Shown: positions 49,111-63,200 of the stretch, piece after piece
Position numbering within the stretch: position 1 is the stretch's first letter
Layout: every line of letters begins with the position of its first letter
NCBI RefSeq assembly: GCF_000002985.6
Contig: NC_003282.8
Span: forward strand, 7,688,001-7,752,000
Length of the DNA: 64,000 nucleotides
Source of the DNA: Caenorhabditis elegans
Taxonomy: Eukaryota > Nematoda > Chromadorea > Rhabditida > Rhabditidae
Direction: 5' to 3'
Made by a program: the position numbers and the translations under genes
Notes under the pieces: generated by a model
What the model was told of the DNA's origin: nothing
The model's database searches: none
Seen by the model: only the letters and a program-made list of their open reading frames with translations

Positions 49111-52100
49111 GTTTATTTTTCATGTTATGAAAAATAGGTATTTGATGAAAGAGATATGTCGATGTCAGTTGATATGTTACATCAAAACGTATATATTTTG
49201 AACTCTACACTTTCTGGATATCGAAAAATTGTTTAGCTTTGAACGTTCTTGTACTAATTATGCACACCGTACTTCCTTTTATACTGTTGCAGGCAGAACT
49301 AATTTTAAATACTCTGTCATTCTAATCGGGAGGGCTGTGCGGCAAACGGCGAATCCCGTTCGCCAAAAAAAGTTGGTCGAAAAAACATTTTTCGGTATTT
49401 TTCGCCATTTATGAAAAGTGTACTTTTTAACTTAATCGAATATATACTCAAGTTTTTCACATTCATCCGTTGAAACATAAATCTACAAATATTTCTGTTA
49501 TACCCTTAAAAATCGCTTTCTGCAAACAATCAAGGAACATCTCTGTGTCTCTTGTATCCGAACACTCTCAAGTCACCTGTATTCTTAACACTTTCCAAAA
49601 ATCAACATATTTGAATTATTGGCCATATAGTGGAGATATTCTTTTAGTCGACACATCGTCACCCCACCATAAAACCCTCAAAGATGTTGTCTATGGTTGT
49701 CCATGTGTACAATTATTTTGAATCATTCTTGCCTCTGGGATCATTTATTGTAGAACCTTATTTGAATTTCGACACTTCATGATTTTTTGGAAAATATGTA
49801 AAACGGAAAAGTCGTTAACCTTCAAAAAGGTATCATTGAAAAAGAACTAATAATGTGTGTCAATTATTGAATTTTTATTGGGGAAAAATGCAAGACTACT
49901 AGAGACTAGTGTAATACTATTAGGAACGGAATTATATAAGAAGAACAAGAAATATACGGAATATTTTTATTGAAAATTGAAAACAATAAAATACTCTCGG
50001 AAATAACCGATTAGAAAACATAATTTCAAAATTTTTTATGTAAATATCATGATAGCAAGGGTTTTACATTCATTTCGAGCAGTGTTCGATGAAAATGTTC
50101 TGTATAAACTGGTTCATTTTTTTAACTCCCAAAAAGCTATGTATAGCAAAGATTGGTAACATTTTAATATTTCTGTAGTTTGTCTTCTTTGGCGCCACAC
50201 TTTTCGAGAGCTTAGACTGCTCTAAATTTTTGGTGATTCAACGGAGTTGTTTCCTTATTATGACAGTTCAAATTTATAATAAACTTAATGGCTATTTTAT
50301 TGCTGATAGCAGTGCTAACAGATTTGCCCTTAATTTATTAAAAGTCTGTTTTAAATACTTTTAGAACATACTTACGGTATACTGGTCAAGTTTTTTCTCT
50401 CATAAATACAGGCGATTTCTTTGCCATTTGTTGCTCGAAAATTGTTAACTTGATTAGGAAGCGAACATAGCCTGTGAAAAACGTGTGCAAAAATTGATTT
50501 TGATCCAAATTTGATACAATTGATGTCAATCTTCACCAAAACCTTCTGATTCGTTCTAAAATTTTGTAAAAGATTCACCAGAGTTTAATTTTTAAAAATT
50601 TACGGCGAGTATTTTGCGGAAGTAGAAAATGTGAGTACTTACGGTTAGATCAAGTAGTTCTATCGGTAAATTTTAATTTTTCGCATGGACTATAGTTTTT
50701 GATAAAACATTATTTGGTTAAATTTTAAATAAACAATTATTTTGTTAGCTCACTAACTTTACCTTTGCAATCAACATAGACTATAAGTTCAATGCAATTT
50801 CCTGATTATCTGAATAATATGAAGCTTCTAGAAAGCCACAAACCACTTCCTTCAGTACTTTTTTGTATTCAATCTAAAACAAGTTTGTACAATGTATCAA
50901 TGCTGTTCTTATCAATGAACTGTACCTTTCTTGATAAACAAGACCTTTCGACACGTCTCTGACCAGCTTAATAAAGCCTTCAATCTATTTTTCTTATCCA
51001 ACTAAAATTACCATAACGAAGCCAATCACGCTCGCTTGTCCAACCTTCTCTATTTTCAGAATACTTTCTAACATTTCTTTATATGCCTCTCTTTTTTTCC
51101 CCAAGTTTCCAACAACTTATTCTTCGGTGTGCATTTATTTGTTAGCTTCGGTTATTGTTGGCAAATTTTTACGCTTTCTTCCAGAGAAGATGGGCAAAGA
51201 CGTAGAAGCTTTTCCCTAACTAGATTTTGTTGTTGCCATATATACTGGCCCCAAAATTTCTGTCGACGGCTACTCTCAAACGCACACGTTTTCGGTTTGA
51301 CGCCTCGTATTTCTCATGTTATTGACAGGAAGAAAGTAGACATTTGTGATAGTGATAGATTTAAGTAATATAAACAACTTAGTAATCAATTTCTATTTAT
51401 TAGAGATCCGAATTTCAGTTAACAAAGTCCATTTCTAGGGTGATGTGTTTCTAAAACACCGGTGATTGTTCATTAGAATAAGTATTTGTCCAATCAAAAT
51501 TATTTTGAAATAACATCGTAGAAATAAAGAAGCCTAGAAAATTCTAGAAAACAACAAAATCCGAGGAAGTTGCTTATTTCCGATTTCGAGACACATTAAT
51601 TTTCTCAGGTTGTATAAATAAGGAAATGCCGACTTGTTGTGTATATTTAATGATCAGAAAGATCAAATCATACAAAACTGGAAAAAACGTTTTCAAAATT
51701 TGTTTCGATTTCTTCGCTCTCTTTTTCTTAATTAACTGTGAGGTCTATGTAAACTTACCGTGATACTGCAATTTTCAAAAATTTGAACGAATGCCATTCA
51801 AAAGTGTATTTTAAAAATAAGTCACTACAAAAGGTTTAGCAGCAGATAAGCAAATTGAACTTTAAAAAAGTCGATCTGAAACTTGCTCAGTTCATTTTTG
51901 CAATAAAGTTGCTCCAAAAGTGAATTAATGCAAAATTTTGATGATTTTAAAATGATCCAGTATAATCCATTGAGAACTTCTTGAAAATTCATGTTCTTTT
52001 TTTCTGGAAAAAAAAATTTTGATTTTATGTTTTCTGAACTTTCCTTTCATTTCAAACTTTCACTCTTGTTAAAAGTTTCTCATAGAAAGGGAAAAACCCG

Positions 52101-54339
52101 GCTTTGCAAGAAAAGGTTGCGCAAAAATGAAGGTTCAAGTGAGCTTTTGCACATTTCTTTTAAACGTGCATTTTTTGAAGCGAGGCTATTAGATTCCATT
52201 ATTCGAAACTTCTTCAAAAGGATCATACTTGGGATTTGTTTGAGAAAACTTCAAAACTTCGAAAAAAATGATGAAAAATGTTTCAAAACTTTGAAGCGCG
52301 CACAGTATAAATTTTTGAAATGTTAATCCTTGTGTTAAGACGAGTATTTCATATTTTAAAATTTAGGGACTTCTCATTTATTTTCTGATTTTTGATGTCT
52401 AGTTTACACTGTTTCTTTCTTTTTTTGTTTAAAAGAACAAGTCAAGAGCAATCAGTCTTTTGTAGTCCTCATTTCTATGGCCAATTCTTTCCATCTTTTT
52501 CTCATATTTTCCTATATTTGGAACATTGCCAACAAATGACAGCAATAAATCAAAAAGGTGTATACATGTCAAGAGTAAACTATGGTTTATTTCAAGTGTC
52601 CCATTGGGGAATCTCTCTATTTGATTCTTCTTTTACTAGTTTTCTCAAAAACTGAAAAAAAAACAAGTTCTAAGAAGTTCAAGCTGTCTCGGAAGAAAAA
52701 TCTTGCTTTTATATGTATAAGTGAATTCGAAGAAATATAGAAACATTGTTATTCAATCTTTTAACACTTCAATTTTTTGTCAAAATATGCCAAAACTGTG
52801 TGGACTATTTTTATGCCAAGGGGTCATGATGGGTCTAAAATTTTAAAACTTTTAAACATTTTCCCCAATTTCTCTAGAAACTAGCTGAGCTATCAAAATT
52901 GATATGGAAGTTATATGATTTTTAGATAGACATTTCAAATTCAATTTGAATAAAAAATGTGTGAAAGTCAAGTTGAAACTATTCAAATCATACTTTTGAA
53001 GTTTCCAGAAACACAAATTCTCCGAATTCCAACGTTTTCATTCATTCTCTCAGAGATTTGTGTTTTCCGTCGGTCTCGGCTATTAACTTCTCTTTTTGAC
53101 GTGTGTGGGAGCCACTGGAAAATATGGAAATAAGGGTCGAAAGACAAAGAAAATGTTTGGAAAAAGTGGGAGAGGTTGAAATGAATTGACGAAAAACTCC
53201 GTCTCCTCCTTCTCATTTTGGTTTCATTTTAGTTTGAAACGGAAATTTTTTTTAAAAAAAGTTTTCTCACAAAATTTCATTTTCTTGGAGTTTCTGAAAT
53301 TTTTACTTTTTTTGGAGTGAAAGTAACTTAATAGCGACAATGTATGTAGTTAAAAAATTTTAAAACGAGTTTTTCTTTCAAGAGAAATTACGGTATTTTT
53401 TATTTGGCAATCTTTCTCTGAAGATGTTGAAAATGTTCTACCGTTCACCTATTTCTATCTTTGATCGACAGTTTTATCTAATTCAGTTCATTATGGGTTT
53501 AAATAACAAGAAGTGTCAAAATCAAAATTAAAAATAAATATGACACCTATTGTCAGAAATTTTGTGTTTTTTCTTCCGAATGTCATAGTTCGAAAGCAGA
53601 TTCAGTCAAAAACATTTTTGATATTTAAAGATTAATTTAATGTGGATTATCGACAAAGAGATATTTGTATTATACTGATAAGTGTTATTTTCTAAAATTC
53701 TTCAGAGTATGCGAATTGTGAAAGTTGAGAAAAATTGTTTTTTTTCAAAACAAGATTGAAACGTGAAATTTATTTGTTTTCCAATTAATTTCTGTTTCCA
53801 CCATGAATGAAGCTGGAGTGTGTTTAAACTGAAATTTCTGTAAAACTTCCCGATAGAAAAGTTTGAACAACTGTGATTTTGCTAGGAAATCATCTATAAA
53901 TTTCTTCGGACTAAACTAAGCGAAATAGTATTTCAGTAATATTTTCAATATCTCATTTTGATTATTCATGCTGAAATTTCATGAACACATTATTTGCCTG
54001 AAAAATTCCTTGATACTGATCAAACATTCATGCACATTATTCCAATTGATAATTCCGAGATAATTCTGTACTTTTTGAAATTTTGAGATATGAAAATTCT
54101 TACCCTCAACTTTAATGTTGCTCGAAAAGGCTCACAAAATGTTCAAATACAAGACATTTTTCTCGAATCTGTTACAAAGTTTCGTTGTTTTTCAAAAACA
54201 TTAGAAAAGTCAAGGAGCCGAAATTCTAGTTTCACGTAATAATGTTGTTACCTGAAAGTCTCGAATTCAAGAGAATTGTGTCAGGATTTTTGTTGGAGTC
54301 TTTTTAGTGAATATTTGATGAGTTCGTGGGAAATTTTTC

Positions 54340-54440
54340 AGAGTCCTCTAGCACAAGGGCGTGCGGCAAATTTTCCAAAATTGCTGTCCACCGAGCTCGG
54401 CAAATTTAGAGATTTGATGCACACCCCCTGGTCTAGTACC
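54340..54440. repeat. Dispersed-repeat fragment with GAGCTCGGCAAATT
   Basis: GTGCGGCAAATTTTCC, then GAGCTCGGCAAATT, then ATGCACACCCCC resemble the common worm repeat built of GGCAAATTGCC modules. A related fragment is at 49330-49410 (GTGCGGCAAACGGCGAA). Family not determined. Confidence 0.5.
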
Positions 54441-55896
54441 TACAGCGATGCTCGAAAAGTTGATTTGTTGAAAAGTTGAAAAGTTGGAAAATTTTGCAAG
54501 CTGACTTTGACTAAAGATTTTGAAAAATCTAAGAAAGTTTTGGAGTGTTTTAAGACAATAGTGCACTTTTAAAAACTATTACATTGTGGTCGAGAAGAAC
54601 ATTATCCCTGTCAAACTTCCAAATTCAATATATAAATCACATTTACAACTCGAACCCAAATATTTCCGTCAAACGAACACTTTTATTCCATTTCTGTCCG
54701 TTTTCCAGTGTCCGTAATCTATTTACCCAGTGACTTCATCTCTTTTTATATCCCATCATGACCGCTTGACAAGTTTCTCTGTTTTCGTATCTCTCTGTTT
54801 CAACACATGTTTTTTTATGTATCTTTGCTCTTTTCTCTTATTTTTATATTTTCTCAGATTTTCCAAGAATCTCAGAGTCCTCAAACTATTAGTCAGTAGT
54901 AATTGGCTCAATATAGTTTTGGGTGCAGGGGGCAAAGGAAGTGCCGGCAATGATGATGATAGAGGGCGGTTTCTTCACACTTTTTCTATTTTCTTCTCCA
55001 CCTTTTCATGTGATCCTAGGCTCTATGAGCTTGCCGCCAAAAGAATTTACAAGAAATCAAGACGAGCATCAATTAATGACAAAGCACATTTTCACTTTTC
55101 TACACTACAATATTATAACTCAGTTTGTGTCATCCGAAACGGATTGGTCAAATCCCACTAAAACTGTTTTTTAGTATCTTCCTCCCTATTTATTCAATAA
55201 ATGAAACAGAAACATTTAGGAATTCATCAAATGACATTTAAAATGGGTAAAGCTAGAATGGTGTCCAAGAGTATCTACATGCTTCGTTTATCACATAATC
55301 GTTTTTTAACTTTTTAGACTGAGTATAACTAAAAACGTGGAACCTTTAAAAAGTTTAACTGTAAAGTTGATGTTTATAATGTTGTCTGCATGTTAAAACA
55401 ATGTTGATCATTTCACAACATTCTGGACAGATGATACAACGGCCGGAATTCAGCGATCTCGTTCTTGCTATATTCACTTGTAACGTTTGTTAGAACAAGG
55501 GTTTTCTACAAATAAGCAAAGCCCGAAAACGGATATTATAGACACAACTGTAGGTAGCAATATCATATCTTAACATGATAGATACTGAGTTCATTGTCAA
55601 AACTATTTCATTTTCGTCCTTAATTCATTGGGAAACTTTTTTCTCTTGGGGGACGCTACTAATGCATTTCGTCATTTCATTGGGTTATCTTCAGACGGCT
55701 TCTTCTTTTTCTTATCCATCATCATTTTTCTCTTTTTTCTCTCTTTTTCTAGTAATTTGTATTTTGTATTTTATTAGTTGTTATATTCTGATTTTGATGC
55801 TCTACTCAACTTCCGCAGGTTATTTAAAGATACATTTATTTCAGAAAATCTCCAAAACTGCCAATGTCAAATTTTTGAACTTTTGCAACTGTTCAA

Positions 55897-57716
55897 ATGG
55901 AAACAATGAATACGTCATTTGTAGAGCCATTATATGCAGATGTTGAACAACTTGAACCAGTCCCTCTACTTAGACATTCATATCAACTAACTGTTCTTTA
56001 TACAGTTGCATATGGAGCTGTATTCTTCACTGGTGTACTTGGAAACACGTTTGTTGTCTTAGCGGTTTGGGCTCATAAGAATTTAAATATAACCACGGAT
56101 TATCTAATTTTGTCTCTTGCACTTGCTGATCTGTTTATTTTATGGATTTGTCTGCCAACTACGTTGATTAATAGCATTTTCACAGGTAAGGTTATTTTTT
56201 AAATTATTTTTCCAGAATAACTTTTTACTCAGTTTTCGGTGTGAATCAAAAATTTTGAAATTGAGCAAAAATCGTATCCTTTGTATGAATTCTGCAGCAG
56301 TGCTCAAAATTTCTCAAAAAATCAAATATTTTTAAAATTTTTGGCAATTTGACAGAGAATTTTGACATTTTTTGAAAGTGGTTCTCAAAAGACTATTATA
56401 GGGATATTTTGGCAAAATTTCCGTTTTTAATGAAAACAGCTTTATATTTTCAGAATGGCTTTGGGGTCAATTTTTCTGCCGATTGTCCACATGGGCTAAC
56501 GCATCTACGTCATTTGCATCAGTTTACACCTTGGTTGCAGTGACGGCTGATCGTTATCTAGCTATTTGCCATACGTTGAAATACAACACTAGCTGGGATC
56601 GAGAATATACAAAATATGTTATATTTGCTGTTTGGCTAGTAGCTGCAATATTCGGAATACCTAATTGGTATAACTATGATTTGGTATAAATTTAAAATCG
56701 TTGTTTTTTTTTCAAAAAATGCATTTCAGATAGTATGGCAAGAAGGCAGTTATGGTTACCGATTATGTACGTCACAAACGGATCAAAAATTATATTTTTT
56801 ATTTGTTAACTTATTGCTGGCTTTCATAGTTCCATTTGGTTTGATTTCGGGTCTATACACGAGAATATTTATCACTGTATCAACACATAGAAGTCTGGCA
56901 GTTGATGCAAGAGTAAGTTTTATATATTTTTAAACAAATCAAAAAAATCGATAGCCAAGAAATTATTTTACGAGGCTCTTTTAAATTTTTAGCAAAAACT
57001 AGATATTAGAATGATTCCATTAAATTTCTATGTGTAAATTGATATTAATATTTTTAGGCCCGAGAAGATCGAGTAAAACTACGAGTTGCCACAATGATGT
57101 TAACAGTAATAATTGTATTTGCTTGTTGCTGGTTACCTCTCTATTGCATCTTCACATATTTTTTCTTCTTTGCTGATCAGCGATCGGATCTTTTTCAAAT
57201 TACTTCAATGGTAGCTGTTTACATATTTATCTTATTAAAAAAGCAAGAATTTCAGTTGATTCGGCCAATATTCCAATGGATGTCATTACTATCGAGTTCT
57301 TTAAATCCAATAATTTATATTGCATACAGTCACAAGTACAGAAGAGCTTTCAAAAGTATATTACTGATGCCATGTAAGACAAGGTGAGCAAAAGCTTTTG
57401 ACACTTTTAGTTTACTTCTTTTGTATTTATTAGTTTTATTCAAATGTATTATTTATCTCTTGTAAATGCATTTTCCTGTAAAATGCGTTTCTAACGTTTA
57501 TTTTTAAGACTAAATTTATTTTCAAATAATCGGTATATTTTCAGATACGAAAGAGTCCGAAGCACAATACTCCGTCGTCACTCTCGTGGCTTCAAATCAA
57601 CTGCAACAATTTCAATGTCTAATTTTGGAACTGAACCAACAAATTTAGGTGGAGCATCTAGTTTACTTATTGAACTAGATGGAAAACAGGTGGAAAGATC
57701 TACTTCTGATTGTTAA
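55897..57716 (+). CDS. Rhodopsin-family neuropeptide receptor (GPCR)
   Basis: Exons: 55897-56185, 56454-56683, 56730-56912, 57058-57210, 57256-57383, 57545-57716; phases agree, 384 residues. Seven membrane segments can be followed. TM1 is GVLGNTFVVLAVW. TM2 contains LSLALADLFILWICLP. TM3 ends VTADRYLAICHTLKY (a DRY motif). TM6 has VFACCWLPLYCIF (CWxP). TM7 has SSLNPIIYIAYSHKYRRAF (NPxxY). Cysteines FFCRLST and YRLCTS form the expected disulfide. The N-terminus has two N-x-S/T sites and no signal peptide. The tail is Ser/Thr-rich for arrestin control. TM pattern and CWLP suggest a peptide receptor; ligand unknown. From memory this is C50F7.1. Confidence 0.9.
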
Positions 57717-58031
57717 ACTTTTTAAAATCATTGAATATGAATATTTTTATATCTAGAACGTTAGGAGTTCAAACATTTTCAGAATCTTAGGTATTCGAAA
57801 ACATGAAAACATTATTACGGATTGAATTAAAAAATTATGTAGTGTATTAATCAACAATAGAGAAAGTTTTTTTTTAATCAACTGTTTCCTACAACTAAAC
57901 GTTTTCCATGTTCCTTTTTTCAATTACGGTTTTCCATTTCCACGTGTTTTCTATTGTTTCAACCATCACAAATGCTTTAAATGTTTTTACTAGCATGCAA
58001 TCTATTTATTATCAATACATTTGTATCCATT
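57717..58031. other. Convergent 3' UTR region, receptor / klo-1
   Basis: The 315 bp between opposing stops. The minus-strand AATAAA of klo-1 is at 58005-58010, only 22 nt after its stop. No other feature. Confidence 0.5.
58005..58010 (-). other. klo-1: Polyadenylation signal of klo-1
   Basis: TTTATT on the plus strand, AATAAA on minus, 22 nt past the stop codon. Confidence 0.55.
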
Positions 58032-59988
58032 CTACAAAAGATTATGATGCTTTTTAAATTCGCGAATAAAAGTTTGATAATATTTAGCCGAATATTTCAT
58101 GGTTCTTGTTTTGTCTGGAGAATCAAAATCGACGCGACAAATTCCAAATTTAACACCGAATCCGTCATCCCATTCGAAATTATCCATCAGAGTCCAGAGT
58201 GTGTAGCCAATGACATTACATCCTTCTTCCAGTGCTGAAATTCAAGTGATCGAAGTTTCCCAAAAATTAATTGAATATCATTGTTTTTTTATTTTTCGAA
58301 ACTTTTTTCAAATTTAATTTACCTTTAGCTACCGCTTCCAAATGTCCGGAAATAAATTTTATGCGATGCTTATCATCAAGTATCTCCTCTTCTTTTCTTC
58401 CTTCACCTCCTACCAAATCCATACATCCATTTTCAGTGATGAATACAGGAATATTATTGTACTTGTCTCTAACATATTTCAAAAGCCCGAACAAACCGTC
58501 TGGTGCATAACGAACCCATGTCTCACCACAAATTCTGCAAATTTCTTGGTTATAGGAGAACTTGAAAAAACCAACTTTTCCCATTTTCCTTCATTAAACG
58601 CATAAGCTGCGTCTCTTTCTGATTGAGATGCTGGCTCCTCCCCATCATTTAAATTACGAACAATGTGGCTGAGATAATAGTTTATTCCCAGGAAATCAGT
58701 GCTTCCTGAAAAAATTATAATTGAAAAAAATTGAAAATTATAATTGGTAAAATATATCAGCAAAATGAATTTAGAGCTGCCAATATGGTGCAAGGCTAAC
58801 TTAGAAAAAAAAAGTTAACTAATCTTTTTAAAATCAAAAATTTCCGATCGACAGCTAACCTTTGATGAGTTTCTTTTCTTCTTCAGAGAACTTTGGTAGA
58901 AACGGTAATTTTTCTCTCATTGAGGCTGGGAAGTCTCCGGAATCAGTCAAAATTGGTTCAATTGTATAATTGAAGAGCCAATCCAGCGCTCGATTACATG
59001 CCTGCAAATCATTAAAGTAAGGAAGTCAATAGTTTGACTAACATCAAGATCTGCAGGAGAATCTGAAGCAGGTAGACAGAATCTTCCACCATTTGTTATT
59101 CCGATCAAGCCATTTTGAGTTTCTTTGTAGTTTTTCTGGTAGTTTCGATAAATTTTTGCGTGAGTAAGAAGCATGTTGGTGGCTGCACTGAAAATAAAAT
59201 ATTCAATCAGCTTATTCCAAAACATTTGTTTTTTCCTTCGCTTTCAAAGGTTTTTTTCTTCAGAAACTGACATGTAAGGTGCTTGTTCATGATTCTCGAT
59301 TTCTGGACGATCTGGGCATAACCAAAGTTCTCCTTCAATCTTTACAACTGATGACCAAGCCTGCATGTTTATTTCGTTGAAAGTTATCCATGTCTTCACA
59401 AGATCTCCAAACTTTTGGAAACATAAATCTGCGAATTTCTCGAAATGTTCACAATTCTCCTTGTTTAGCCATGATGTTCCATTGTCATAAATTGAAAGAG
59501 GCATGTCGAAATGGAACAGTGTCACCTAAATAACATGTTTTCGCTTTTTTATGTTTCAAAGAAATTATTACATACAATTGGCTCAATTCCATTGTCACGT
59601 AGTAGAAGACAAATATCACGATAGAATTGAATGCCATCTTCATTTATTGTTTTTAAAGTTCCATCTGGAAGAATTCTGGACCAAGAAATTGAAAATCGGT
59701 AGCTGGTGACACCGATTTTTGAGAGAAGAGCAACGTCTTCTTTGTATTTTAGACGACCTTCACAGGAAAGATCAGGGTCCGAGTTATCATGAATTCTACC
59801 ATTTTCAGAACGAATTGAATCCCAAGTACTGAATCCGCGGCCTTAATGATTTCAGAAGTAAATTTCTAAAAGAATAATTTTTAATTCAAAATAAACTTAC
59901 CATCTAGATTTTTTGCACCTTCAATTTGATACGCCGCGGTAGCCGTAGCCAATTGGAAATTTTTTGGAAATTTAGTTGGCAAAGACAT
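58032..59988 (-). CDS. klo-1: Glycoside hydrolase family 1 protein, Klotho/beta-glucosidase-like
   Basis: Exons on the minus strand: 59988-59901, 59841-59576, 59525-59272, 59187-59043, 59001-58860, 58705-58576, 58534-58323, 58234-58032; phases agree, 479 residues, the length of one GH1 domain. N-terminus FPKNFQLATATAAYQIEGA is the GH1 signature. Acid/base Glu is in TWITFNEI and the nucleophile Glu in VFITENG; both are intact, so it is probably active, unlike vertebrate Klotho, which lacks some catalytic residues. No signal peptide or membrane anchor is seen, suggesting a cytosolic enzyme. The C-terminal YTLWTLMDNFEW matches the family. One intron (58535-58575) is only 41 nt. C. elegans C50F7.10 is named klo-1 (recall). 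Confidence 0.9.
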
Positions 59989-60213
59989 AACCGAACAAGA
60001 CATCGACGGAATGATAACTGATAAGAGGTATTTTGTGTGTCAACAGTTGTGTTCAATCGGGTTATGTAAATGAACATTGTTTGTGCCTGATAATAGAGGT
60101 ATGGAAAATCATATTATTTATGTACATGAAATGGAATACCAGAAGGTTTGAACGAATACTGTAAGAGGTCAGAATATCAAAATTAGAGTTTGATAAAAAA
60201 TAAATAAATTATT

Positions 60214-63200
60214 TCAAAGCTTTTTGAGTTGCTGAGAGCATTGAATGAGGCAAACTGGATCCTTTTGAATATCAGTGATTGAGTAATCACGAAGAAGACG
60301 AGAACAATCATCAATTGTGATTGAATGACATTCAGGACCTTCTAATGTACATGTACAGGTGATACATGGAGTTATTCGTTTAGTTTTTCCACGATTAACT
60401 ACACGTTCATCAACAAGGCAATAGTCTCGTTCAACCCATTTGTTCAGGTCAATCTCAGAAAGTTCAGAGCATGTCATCGGAGAGTTTCTGAAAATTATAT
60501 TTAAGTTTTTGAACTAATTATTAATAAGAAAACTGTTTTTTTAAATTTTTTAAAAATGTTTATTAAACTGAAAATGATCATTTATAGACCTGTTCAATAA
60601 ATCTCCAACTTACGTAAGATCGTCTGGCATAAGGAACACATTGGGTTGAATATTTGCGGCATATTCACTATTATCGCAAATAATTCTTGACAAACTGGCT
60701 TTTCGAATTTCGACAAGTTGATCTGGAGTAAATCGAACCATTGAATCACTTGTCTCATAATAAAATCTGTCGCATTTTTTCAATCTTTGCATTTGTTCAC
60801 CAATAAGACATGCTAATGTTGGGCCAACAAGTGAGCCTTAATAATTATTTTAAAAAAGCAACAAGTAGAAATTCCGGGTCACCTCTAGTTGGAGATTCAC
60901 TCATGATTCCCGGGAACAGGTCAATGTCGTCAACATGAGCATAAGCTGTTTCTAAAGCTGTCACAGCTTCTGAGTTCATGACATCACGAAGATCAGAGAA
61001 AGCCGATGCTTTTCGAAGTCCACAGTGTTTTCTGAAATACTTCTTAAAATATAAATTTGAAATGTTTACATGCGAACAATATGCTCAGCCGATACCCATC
61101 GAGGTTAACCACTTAATCTCGTAATTATGTGTTAAATATTTCGCCTAAGAAACCCAAGTGAACAACTAGGGAAATTGCTAAATTGTGATGACAGAAACGG
61201 TTGACGCAAAACGTAAAGATATGCTTGGAGACATTTCGCGCCACAAATGTAGGCATTTTCATCTACTGCCGGTTTTATAAAATTTAAATTGAAATACAAA
61301 CCTATATGCATTGTAACCTTGAACTCCGTGATCTCTGCCTCTTTGAATATTCACTGCTGGAAGATCCAGTCCAGTTAGTGGACCACCAGGTTTTGCGAAC
61401 AAATGATTCCGAACAGCCGTGACAATATGACGATCAAAAGCCATACTGTTTGCTCCAATTAATCCCATTAAGATTGACTCCATATGACCGGAGTTCTTAT
61501 CGTAAACTGGAGATGGATTCGAAAAAGTTTCAGTTAAATTTACATGATTTGTCATGTTTTGGAAATTGTCATTCATTCGTGTGAATACACCACGGATCAA
61601 AGAATGTCCAAATCGAAATGCAGATGTTGACATTTCTTGGGATATTGTGGCATCACATTGATCATCGTAACCCTCAAAATATCCAGCTGTTTGTGGCATT
61701 AGACCCCATTTTTCCATATTCTGGCAACCAAGAACCACTGGCAACCATTCTTTGTAAATAATGTGTTGAAGTTGTGCAATGTTGATTCGACGGGATTCCT
61801 ATAAACTAGGTGGGTTTATATAGGAATTTCAATACAACATTCAAGAATTGCAACTAACCTGGAAGAGCTTCTCGTCACTCCAGAAATTATTTATTTGCTT
61901 CAAATATCTTGCAATTCTGTTATGTTCTCTCAAGAATATATTGTGAATTGCAGTGAGACCCGGCTGCTCATTACTTCTTTCATCACCAGCAACAAAACAT
62001 CTTCGTTGCCGATTCTGCAGAACTGAACGACAATCTCGTTCTTGATTTCCTTGAGGTAATGCTTCTTTATTAAAGCCTAAATCAGTGAAATTCAACTTTC
62101 CATCACTGAACAATCTTAATTTGTTTGCTTCACACTGAGTCGATCCATAAATTGTTGAAGCATCAAGGAATGATGTCAATTGATTCAATTGATTACGGAA
62201 ACCAAGTGATACTTGTGCTAAAAGACTTCTTGCAAATGGCATACATCTTGGACGTCCATCACTATGTTTTGAAGGGAAGAATGGATCATTTGCTTCGATT
62301 TTAATAGGGAAGCAGTGAATTGAAAGTGTTTGAGCTGAATCACACGATGAACAATTAAGAATTGTATTCTTTGGTCCACGAGAAATTGGAGAATGCATCA
62401 TATCATGATCAAGAATTTGGCCAAATTGCATAAGCATATGAGTAAACTTTACATGGAATTTTGGAGCATCACTATGCACAATATTTGAGATTTTTCGAGC
62501 AGATGGAAGTTCAGATCCAAGTACAGAGCGAGTTCTTGGAGTATCAAAACCATCATCATAGGCTGGATCCAGAAGACGTCTCATTTGTGTGAAAGCGTTT
62601 CCAAACTTTGGATTTTTCAAATTGTTACACCATCCAGAATATGTGCGATACTTTGAAGTGTGATCACAAGGCAGTGGTTCAGGGAGGCATTGCTCTTTTG
62701 GAAGAGGATCTCGTGCTGAAGTTTGGTTATTGATAAATTTAAAAAATGCTACATATGACGTTTGGACTGCCATTTTGTGATATTTTTGGTATACATTTTT
62801 TCCGATTGAAATAAAATCAACAAATGTTTTGTTTTCTTTGGTCTATTATTTTTAAAGATAGCTGTGATACTGGAAAAATGAAACCCACCTAAAAATGGAG
62901 TGAAGTTCCCAATAACACTTCCAACATCAATTTGTGGCAGAATTTTCTGAAGTGTCCCTATGTCTAGATCTGGTAATCTTTCATCCTTATCTAGCCCATT
63001 TCCAGATATTAAAATATTTGTAGCTTCTCTAAGAACAGAAGCTGTTCTTGCAATATCGATTGATTCTTTTTTTGGAGCCATTAGAAGAGCATGAGACAAA
63101 AGTGCAGATGGTGAAGAATCAGATAATTGTGCACTTATTCTTCTACCTTCACCCTCTTCATAACGTTGCCATTGTCTTAGACCAAGACGAATAACTTTTT

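Larger units (their letters stand above)
48435..55896. other. 7.5-kb gene-poor region
   Basis: A/T-rich with many short frames but no run of exons with matching splice phases, and no protein I recognise. Frames such as 51991-52326 and 54730-55161 are hydrophobic or low-complexity and lack homology. The region contains an (ATTG)5 run and fragments of dispersed repeats (49330-49410 and 54340-54440). The right end should carry the promoter of the peptide receptor. Small RNA genes cannot be excluded. Confidence 0.45.

Noticed and set aside
51991-52326. 111-codon frame
   Set aside because: Low-complexity Phe/Lys/Leu composition typical of chance frames in A/T-rich DNA; no matching exon on either side.
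54730-55161. 143-codon hydrophobic frame
   Set aside because: Phe/Leu/Ser-rich reading of pyrimidine-rich DNA, no recognisable family, no trans-splice or cis-splice structure around it.
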